NCBI RefSeq assembly: GCF_009727055.1
Contig: NC_052357.1
Span: 82,399,621-82,463,620, forward strand
Length of the DNA: 64,000 nucleotides
Source of the DNA: Benincasa hispida
Taxonomy: Eukaryota; Streptophyta; Magnoliopsida; Cucurbitales; Cucurbitaceae
Reading direction: 5' to 3'
Position numbers and translations under genes: made by a program. Shown in pieces: positions 56,596 to 64,000 of the stretch (position 1 is the stretch's first letter; every line of letters begins with the position of its first letter). The notes under the pieces are model-generated. The model worked only from the letters and a program-made list of their open reading frames with translations. It had not been told where the DNA came from and searched no databases.

Positions 56596-58748
56596 TTAGG
56601 CCTTTTACTTATAATTATGAAGGTTGTTAAGCAGAATATGTGGCAATTGTTCTAGGAATCCATGAGAAAAGTGAGCTTGCGTCGTTCAACATGATGAATC
56701 TCGGCTAACCCATTATTATGCGATATTATGCGTTCAATGTTCTATTTTTGTAGCTAACGCACGTAAACACAAAAACCGAACCACCGTATAGACGACCGCA
56801 TACGGAGAAACTCTCCATCGCAAAGGCGAACGCGTCGATCAACGCATAGATGTTGCGGTAATCAGTTGTATGTGTCTATCGCATGGGACTTGTGCTATCA
56901 AGCGATTACGGTCATCGTGTAGAGTTGCGGTATTAAGCGAATGCGGTCATTGAATGATTGCGGCTACACAATAACACATGCTAATGGAATCAATGCAAGG
57001 TTAGTGGAATGAACGCATCAACGCATCTACCTTGAGAAAATCAAAAGTTGATGTTGACATTTCACCTACCTTTCCGTTAGCGGCAGAGGTTCCGAAAGGA
57101 CTAAATGCGCAAAATGTTAGAATCAGAGTAGTCCATTAATGCTGTCAGCAATCCAGGCTCTATATAAAGAAGCCGATGAGCAGACATTCAACTTGTATGA
57201 GGATTATCCCTACAACCCAGGGTTCTCCCTATGATCCAGACAAAATGCGTGAGAAGATGCTTGAGAGTTCTTCACCTCCTTCATCCATTCCAAGTGACGA
57301 CCAGAGCCTTCAACCGGAAGTAGATCTCGGGAGAGTCAGCTCTATCGCCCATCCATGGCACCACCGATAGCCTTGACGCACATATGCATGAAGCAAGTCT
57401 TTGCTTCCAGCCGGTCATTTCATTTTTCTTTCGTTTCTTATATTGTATTGTATGACATTTTGTAATTAAGGAATTAATACAATTTGTTTTCAATGCATTT
57501 TTGTGTTCCTTCGATTCCATCTCCATCATCTTCACTTAATTCTTTACTTTCATTGCAACACTTAGTGAGATTGCTTGGGTATCGCATGCTTAGTCATGTG
57601 GATTAAGGATATGAAGCATGTAGTAAACCACCGAGAGGTGTGCGTTGCGTGAGTGTGTGAGTGACCTCATTTGCTCAGTGTGAAGCTGCAATAATGCCTG
57701 TCTATAGGCTAATGCAATGCTTGTCTACGAGTAAAGTCAGCAACAACCAACTGCCCGGGAGAGTAAGTGGTTGGTCGCATTAAGCAATGTAAGTCATTGT
57801 TCACTAGGGATAGGAACAATCTTAGGTTAGCAAAGTTCATACGGTTACCTTGTCCTATGAGTGCTTCATTCATCATTTAGGCATACTTGGGAGAGTAGTC
57901 TAAAACCCAAATCTAAGACTCAGAAGAGCGGATTGAAACGCATAGGAAAGAATGGGGAACTTAGGGATAAGCTCCGTTTGCTATCACACAACGTATGCAC
58001 CCTACAGATAGGATATTGCATGCGTCCAAGAGGTAGGATAAGGTGTAATGCGGCTATCACGCTCATGTGGCGAGAGCTCGTGAGTGGGTTATAGAGGTCT
58101 AGGCAGGCATAGGCTTCTTGACAATATCGCAGATACACCGCATACGTTCTANGCGAGAGCTCGTGAGTGGGTTATAGAGGTCTAGGCAGGCATAGGCTTC
58201 TTGACAATATCGCAGATACACCGCATACGTTCTAAAGTTAGGTTCACGTGTGTGTAGCATGATTGCATGGCTTGCATTGACTAAGGTTGCCCTTGCGATT
58301 ACTCTTAAGGGTTGGAATGAAATCATATCCATATTTTATCTATTTTCCCATTCATTTATTTCATGTCAAGAGTTTTTGTGTCTCTACCTCTCATGCATAT
58401 TCTCATTGCATTGTCTGTTAGTTAGAAGTAGAAGTAGGATTAGCTTAGCAATCCCTCAAACATTCTTTTATTTAACCGCCGCATGCACATTACCGCATTC
58501 AACCAGCTACAAGTCCCTATGTTCGAACTCGGATCACCCGAGAAACTTGCGTTCGTGTTATACTTGGCGTGAACACAAGAAAACTTGTGACAGGACGTAT
58601 GATCATCGCATACATTTGTAACGTATAATCATTCTAACGCATGACCATCAATGCATGACTATCAACGCATACCTTAAGAACATGCATCGCATATTGCGTC
58701 CAAGGGATTTTAGTTGTTGAGTATTTGACGTCTAATTTCCCATCATCA
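56569..58748 (+). repeat. Beta LTR2, shared middle LTR
   Basis: 2180 bp as assembled. It starts TGATGACATACAGAAATGCA and ends CCATCATCA. It contains an exact 82-bp duplication across a single N at 58152. Without the 83 extra bases it is 2097 bp, matching LTR1. TATA box at 57161-57168. Open frames at 57176-57370 and 58250-58621, and their LTR1 counterparts (53501-53791, 54610-54948), are conserved only because the LTRs are; no known product. Confidence 0.9.
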
Positions 58749-60196
58749 AGTTTTTGGCATCGTTGCTGGGGACTTGGCAGCTAATTGTTTGTTGAGTTTT
58801 GTGCCTCTGCAAGCAACCTTTTTATCTTGGGAGTATTGTAGCTTGTGCGACCATGCTGCAAACAATATTGAAGTGTAGGCGATGCGCCGAAAGCCAATAT
58901 TGACCCCAAGGTAGAAAGGCAATTAGTCGTAAAAGAGCTTAAGGTAGTTCTAAGCACATGGTGGCCAACATGCGCCCAACAATTGCCGGAAGTTCCAAGG
59001 TCAGGGCATGATCCTTGACCCAAGCAGTTGAGAGCAAACTCTTGCATGGAAGACTCCTTACGGTGACAACACTCTTATTTTTCCAGGGACGTCTTATACT
59101 CTATCTTTAACTTGCTTTCTTAGTATAGGTTATTTTTATTTTCATTGTTATTTTGGATATATGGTTGCTTCCTTGGTTGTGGTGCATTTTCTCTTGTAGG
59201 TGCAATAATAAGTCTCCTCGTTGCGCAATTCAACGGAAAAATTCCTTTCATCCTTCAACGCATTCTTCAGTCGCATGAATTCCATGCATGATCGCATGTG
59301 TTGTTCCGCCTAAGGTATTTTCCTATTATCTTGTATGTCTTATCCTTTTGAAATTCTCTTTTTCCCGATTGCGTTTCTTTGCGATGTTTCTATGATGGTA
59401 CGTATAATTCATCGCATCTTCTAATTAATCATCGCAAGGCACTCCTTACTTTTATTAGCTTCTTCAAATTTTGAAAGTTTTAAGTTTTATTTTCTGCAAA
59501 CCTCTGCTCAAACATTTATTATCGCATTCTTGTAATTTTGATTTTAGCTTTGCGGTGAGAACACTGCCAACCTCTAAGTTTGGGGTGGCAGTGGTCTCGG
59601 AGAATTGCGTTCATTACGTTGCGATCATTTAAAAAAAAAATGAAGCGCGTTTTTTAGAATAATAACTCCACTGTCAACGTAATGGGGAAACCCATGTTGA
59701 TAAAAGTAAAGTTGTGAAAGGCACTTGCTCAAAGTTGGATGTCCGCATGACACACGTGAGGGCAAGCCAAAACGAAGGCAAGTCGCCAGGATTAGCGCAT
59801 AAGCGTAACTCCTCTGTCCAGCGCAAGCCAAATCAAACAAGAAAAGAGTTAAGTTGAATATGGAACGCAACCAAAGTTGAATGCCCGCATGACACATGTG
59901 GAGGTAAGCCAAAATACGAAGGGCGTATTTTGAACGAACGCATTCTCAAAATCTATATGCAAAGTTACAGTGAATGAATAAAAAGTTTTTGAGCAAAGGC
60001 TTGTCGGATTTAAACTTAGAAAAGATCTTTTTGAAGAAGCAGCCAAAGTGGAGGAGAGCATTGCGGTGATGGTCAGAGGTATGTGTAAATTATATTCTGA
60101 GAAGTTGCTTATCGCAAAGGAAAGCATAAAGGTGAGTTAGAATTTCTTGAGTATAACGCATGCTTAAGGACAAGCATGATTTTAAGTTTGGGGGTG
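58749..60196 (+). other. Beta internal region 2, non-coding
   Basis: PBS TGGCATCGTTGCTGGGGA at 58755-58772. Same layout as internal region 1: purine tract near 59575, module 1 (59729-59779), module 2 (59870-59922), hairpin 60160-60177 (one mismatch), PPT AAGTTTGGGGGTG (60184-60196). No coding sequence. Confidence 0.85.
59729..59922 (+). repeat. Paired conserved module, beta internal region 2
   Basis: Copy 1: TCAAAGTTGGATGTCCGCAT, GACACACGTGAGGGCAAGCC and AAAACGAAG. Copy 2: CCAAAGTTGAATGCCCGCAT, GACACATGTGGAGGTAAGCC and AAAATACGAAG. Confidence 0.85.
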
Positions 60197-60223
60197 TGAT
60201 GACATGCAGAAATTCATGTCATC
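60160..60223 (+). promoter_or_regulatory. Hairpin, polypurine tract and LTR-start hairpin, beta LTR3
   Basis: ATGCTTAAGGACAAGCAT, AAGTTTGGGGGTG, then LTR T plus GATGACATGCA, GAAA, TTCATGTCATC. Confidence 0.85.
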
Positions 60224-60308
60224 TTAGGCCTTTTACTTAGAATTATGAAGGTTGTTAAGCAGAATATGCTGCGATTGTGCTAGGAATCCATGAGAAAAGT
60301 GAGCTTGC
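60197..60308 (+). repeat. Beta LTR3, first 112 bp only
   Basis: It matches the starts of LTR1 and LTR2 up to GTGAGCTTGC, then is cut by a gamma LTR. In LTR2 the next bases are GTCGTTCAAC. The last five bases, CTTGC, should be the gamma element's target duplication. Confidence 0.88.
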
Positions 60309-62207
60309 TGTTACGCAAAAACTATACCATGATGCACACAAGGTTCAAGTCCATAAACTTGACACACACAAATTTGAGTCTTAAACAATGCACTAATACA
60401 AATATGGATATGCATAGTGATATGTGATGATGTGTGATACTACTTCTAGAAATGCGTTATTAACGAATGTTCTTGTAGTATGTTGTGCATTGTCGCAAGT
60501 TTCCTTGTGTTGAAACCAAGTATAATTTCACCGCAAGTTTCTCGGTGTGATCTGAGGTCGAACACAGGGACTATTTTAGGTTATTGCATTATGCTTGTGA
60601 TACATACGACCAAGGTTTTTTCAATTTATAAAAGAATTTGTGTACAAGAAATTAAACATGCGATAAAGTAAAGTAAAGCAGTAAAATGTGACAATAACAT
60701 AAATTGCATTAAAGTAAATCTAAGCTAAGATGATACAAGATACAGGTTTCATGATACAAGATACCGAGGTCAAGGTTGACTGTGAAGATATACAAAAATC
60801 GTGTTATGTGGTGGCAAGTCTTATGTGTGAAATAAAAAGAGAAAAGATAATTAGCACACACATCGCAAGTTCCTTAATTGCGTTAAAGGCATAAATACAG
60901 TTCCGCTTTTCCCTTGACGTACACCTCTCGGTGATCGGCCGTGCTTCCACATCTCTGTGATGAAACAAGGACAAACGTAATGAACGCAAGGTTTCTTCCA
61001 TCACTGGAAGTACTTTTTACTTTAGTTAACGCATTCTTCTAACCTTCTCTCGACAGATCAGAATGGCATCTTCACTTCTGCTCTCACAGGTGAAGATGTC
61101 GTCTAGCATGCTTTAGCTAAACCTTCTTATTTCTTTAGCATAGAGTAAGTTACTTGTTTAATTCATATTAATTATCAAGGGATTAAGAAGACTTTATGAA
61201 GAAAGTCATAAATGGAGGAACGGAAATAGACAAAGAAGGGGATATGAAAATGATCGAGACATTCAATATTTCTATTCAGCGTCTGATACATGATTTGTGA
61301 ATGAAAAGATTAAGAAGATGAAATACAGTGATGAATAGAGTTAGAAACAAATACAAATAAACGCCAATGTCTTGGCACCGATCTGGATGGAGTTTTGATC
61401 GCCAATGTGGATGGATCATGCAGACGAATGAGCTTCCCTCTCAGGCTTGCTCAACTGGTAGCAGGGATCTGAGTATAGAGCTTCGCGGCGGGGATCTGGC
61501 AGAATAGCACTGAGACTCACCTCTCGGCCTTATCTCTTTTCTTCCTGGATTTCTTCCGATCAGTACTCAGCTCAGCCTCTCTCTCAATAATTCAGCAGCA
61601 ATTAGACCTCATATCAATGATACACATATCAAGTATATCTTCTCTGAATTCTATGGGGGTATTTATAGGTGAAAAGCTTTGACTCTTGGCTAATGGACCC
61701 CACTTCTTGTTATGGAAATTCCAAAGATGGAGGAATAAATATTCTTTCTATTATGCAATCAGACCGTCAAATCTACACAACGGTTAGTTGTACACATGTC
61801 ACAATCCTCCGCGTTTGTGTTGCTCAGCTACATATTTCGATCGGTTGCTCGCATGCGGTGTTGTTTTTATTACCGCATGCGGTTGAAATTTAGCTCGGGA
61901 TCGACTGTCACATTGCACCATCATTGCATTAATTGTCTCTTCATTGTGGATTGACAGGCGCAATGTAACAGAGATGCGTTGTTCAGTTTCTTGTTGAACC
62001 TTAATCGCAAGTGGTGACTTGGTTTCCTGCAAAATAGAGTAAAAATATCCTCTTCTACCATCTTGACGATGTTAGTGGGTGTACAATTGCGTTAATTCAT
62101 AATTATTGTATTTCTGAGCTAATTTTCATACAATCAACGCATATTCCTTCTCTTTTGGCCGCAATATCTAGATAAGGCAGAATAACTTGTATTTCTACAA
62201 GTTATCA
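60309..62207 (-). repeat. Gamma-group 3' LTR
   Basis: 1899 bp. The minus strand begins TGATAACTTGTAGAAATACA at 62207 and ends TTTGCGTAACA at 60309. TATA box (CTATAAATA, minus) at 61660-61668. It aligns with the solo LTR at 11022-12815 and the inverted LTR at 14189-15975. Confidence 0.9.
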
Positions 62208-62244
62208 CACCCCCAAATTTAGATATATGCTTGTCCTCAAGCAT
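62181..62244 (-). promoter_or_regulatory. Hairpin, polypurine tract and LTR-start hairpin, gamma element
   Basis: Minus strand: ATGCTTGAGGACAAGCAT (62244-62227), AAATTTGGGGGTG (62220-62208), then LTR T plus GATAACTTGTA, GAAA, TACAAGTTATT. Confidence 0.87.
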
Positions 62245-63894
62245 ATCTTCTACTAAGGCAATAAAGCTAAATTCCTCTCCTATATTTTTGCATCGATTGG
62301 CTGCTCCGAATGTTACAGTCAGACGCATTTCTTAACAACGCAGTTTCCTTCTATCCTTGCTAATTCTGAACAAAGCCCTACTTTATTCTTCTATATAACA
62401 AAATTCTGCTCAAAGATTCTTTTCTAGTTTTGAAAATGGAATGCTTATCTCTTCTTTGTCAAAATAACTTGATATGTCTATATGCAGTGGTCAAACTTTG
62501 CGTTATTTAATAGAGACTGTTAGTCATGGTTACACTCTTCATGTTGGTTTGTTCCCACGGGTGTCATGCGAACATCCAACTATGGTTATGTGCCAATTTC
62601 AACTTTAACTCATGATATTCAGAGGAGTTGTCTCTTATCCTCTTTTATTTTCTCTTTTATTGCTTTGTTCTTGAAAACCCACCTTCTTTTTGGCTTGCTC
62701 CTACAGGTATCATACGAACATCCAACTACGAGCATACTTCTTTCACAACTAAACTCTTATCAGGTTAAGAACATTTTTTAGGTTTTTCCTTGCGCTGACA
62801 TTGGAGTTTTGTATAATTTTTTTTTAAATGAAAAATGAACGCATTTTCTTAATCATCGCATATTCTTGATCTTATCTGCTCAGACCTTCCCCACCCCCAA
62901 ATTTAAAGATAAGCAAGGTCCTCATTGTGTTGTTTGGATAGACTAGACAAACACTTAGAATAAAAAATTTAAAAAAAAGGTTTGAGCAAAACTTTGAAAG
63001 ATAAAAGGTAAAATACTGCTAAACTAAAAATTAACTAAGTGTTAGTCAGATTTTACAAAGTATGGGAAATGTTTCTATGTATAAACATATATTACATCAT
63101 GGCAACATAATGAATAACGCAATCAATAAAAGATCAGAACATCGCAAATATTAACAAAGGATGATAAAGAAAAAGGCACAGGCAGAAAAGAGTGAATATG
63201 TACTCAATTGTATTAAATATTAACAAAGTATACAAAGAATGAAAAATTAACGCAATACAAAAATTTCTGCCTATACAAAGAATCAAAGAATTTCGTTAAC
63301 TTTTTAAATTTGATTCAGATGGGTGCATGTTAAAATTTGACACCCTACTTCTAATAACGCAAATACATCTTTGCTGAGGACAGGCAACAACGCATGCACC
63401 CCCGCAACACACCCCTTAACTAACACATTTCTGGAGGATACCTCAACATAGTGCATTTGGCTAAGGACGGGCAAAGGATACATACGCATGCAACACACCT
63501 CTTAACACAATGTATTTGGGTGTACTGGACGCAAGGTGTCTCTTGTTAACTCACAGAGTACCCATCATCGCATTACATACTAATTTCTCTTCTTTTTATG
63601 TCATAAAAAATGCAAGTAAAAAAGACTTTGCAGTGTCTAATGTTTCATCCAATCCTTCACAAAAATTAAAGAACAATGCTACTAATGTATACAAACTAAG
63701 AGAAATAAGCATGACATGAAAAATGAAATTGAAGAGAATTACTGAAAACATCAAATGCTACTTCTAAAAAGCAGTAAATAACATGATTTATAAAGCAGTA
63801 AAAGAAAACTGTAAAGAAAGCAAGTAAACATAGATAGGGATGCTGATTGAAAGAAGTTCTCAGAATTACCATAATTACTTCCCCCGCAAACGGT
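62208..63894 (-). other. 3' control region of the gamma element
   Basis: About 1.7 kb without coding sequence, between the pol stop and the LTR. It has a purine tract AAATTTGGGGGTG near 62901-62889, two modules (62733-62684 and 62588-62539) and the terminal hairpin and PPT. The part 62960-63890 is A-rich on the plus strand and I see nothing else in it. Confidence 0.7.
62539..62733 (-). repeat. Paired conserved module, gamma element
   Basis: Minus strand. Copy 1 (62733-62684): CTCGTAGTTGGATGTTCGTA, TGATACCTGTAGGAGCAAGC and CAAAA. Copy 2 (62588-62539): CCATAGTTGGATGTTCGCAT, GACACCCGTGGGAACAAACC and AAC. The starts are about 145 bp apart. The most diverged pair. Confidence 0.75.
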
Positions 63895-63999
63895 TTAATC
63901 CTGCTTGCCCAAGTCAATGGTGTCCATGCGTCGCTTGAAGTCACCTCCGTAATACGGCTTAATCCATTGACCATTGACTTTAAACACGTTGTTCCCGTC
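63895..63999 (-). CDS. C-terminal end of gypsy pol (integrase tail), partial
   Basis: Reading in from the right edge on the minus strand, the open frame gives GNNVFKVNGQWIKPYYGGDF, then KRRMDTIDLGKQD and a TAA at 63897-63895. FKVNGQR(L)KPY is a familiar ending of integrase in Athila-type and related plant Ty3/gypsy pol. The rest of the gene is outside the window, so integrity is unknown. It lies the expected distance upstream of a 3' control region and LTR. Confidence 0.72.
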   Translation of the reverse strand, partial: DGNNVFKVNGQWIKPYYGGDFKRRMDTIDLGKQD

Positions 64000-64000
64000 T

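Larger units (their letters stand above)
44985..60308 (+). mobile_element. Beta element: tandem LTR-internal-LTR-internal-LTR, no coding sequence
   Basis: LTR1 44990-55075 (split by element P), internal 1 55076-56568, LTR2 56569-58748, internal 2 58749-60196, LTR3 60197-60308 (cut by a gamma element). The left flank is GTAGC (44985-44989). LTRs are about 2.1 kb and the internal regions only about 1.45-1.49 kb. Each internal region has an Asp-type PBS at one end and a PPT at the other but no gag or pol. The third LTR is completed, if at all, outside the window. Confidence 0.9.
60309..64000 (-). mobile_element. Gamma element with pol end, continuing past the right edge
   Basis: Minus strand: the end of a pol reading frame (63999-63895), a non-coding 3' control region, hairpin, PPT and a complete 3' LTR (62207-60309). 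Its 5' part is outside the window. It is the only Athila-like element here with evidence of the distal part of pol. Confidence 0.82.

Noticed and set aside
57176..58621. Open frames conserved between beta LTR1 and LTR2 as possible genes
   Set aside because: The LTRs are homologous along their whole length, so conservation is expected. The frames have no recognisable motifs and overlap the promoter and late-LTR regions.

Overview
This window looks like plant (probably eudicot) nuclear heterochromatin. I find no convincing host gene, tRNA, rRNA or bacterial-type operon in 64 kb. Almost all of it is LTR retrotransposons, whole, truncated or reduced to solo LTRs, inserted into one another three to four levels deep. 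Every reading frame that resembles a known protein is retrotransposon gag, protease (PR), integrase (INT), reverse transcriptase (RT), RNase H (RH) or a plant-transposon accessory protein, and almost all are broken. The species cannot be fixed from the sequence.

Layout. (1) 1-1629 is a minus-strand Copia LTR. (2) 1630-14188 is Copia-A (+): 5' LTR remnant, initiator-Met primer site, a tract rich in ACGATCGT palindromes, then PR, INT, RT and RH. It is interrupted by a truncated Athila-like element (5895-10114, -) and by a gamma solo LTR (11022-12815). (3) 14189-20890 is a composite: an inverted gamma LTR, the 3' half of an element carrying a plant-transposon-type ORF, its delta LTR, and an alpha-related LTR fragment. 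(4) About 20891-25400 is Copia-C, heavily mutated. (5) 26698-40805 is a Tekay-like Ty3/gypsy derivative (-) with a 3.3 kb LTR. Inside that LTR sits a whole alpha gag-PR element, M (29335-38770, -), which itself holds an alpha solo LTR (31510-33173). (6) 40806-44989 holds Copia-B and other Copia LTR sequence plus relics. (7) 44990-60308 is a coding-free beta element in tandem LTR-internal-LTR-internal-LTR form. Its first LTR was hit by a second alpha gag-PR element, P (45584-53562, +), and its third by a gamma element (60309 to beyond 64000, -) whose last pol codons are at the right edge.

How the parts relate. I name four Athila-type LTR groups by their first bases: alpha (TGATAACGGGTAG), beta (TGATGACATGCAG), gamma (TGATAACTTGTAG) and delta (gamma start, different body). 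Where a primer site is visible (alpha and beta) it is an Asp-tRNA type. All four groups share an unusual 3' control region: internal copies of the AAATTTGGGGGTG purine tract, a pair of conserved modules of about 50 nt roughly 120-160 bp apart, a hairpin (ATGCTTG, AGGA, CAAGCAT), the functional polypurine tract, and an 11-bp GAAA-loop hairpin starting at the second base of the LTR. Alpha copies M and P keep only gag-PR, beta keeps no coding sequence, and gamma keeps the end of a pol ORF. My inference is a guild of non-autonomous elements replicated in trans by an autonomous Athila-like relative that recognises these shared signals. This is the part most likely to be undescribed.

Assembly caution. 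A Tn5/Nextera junction sequence with a 145-bp duplication lies at 8686-9013. Three single-N joins (26922, 36074, 58152) coincide with a tandem array or duplications. Lengths across these points should not be trusted.
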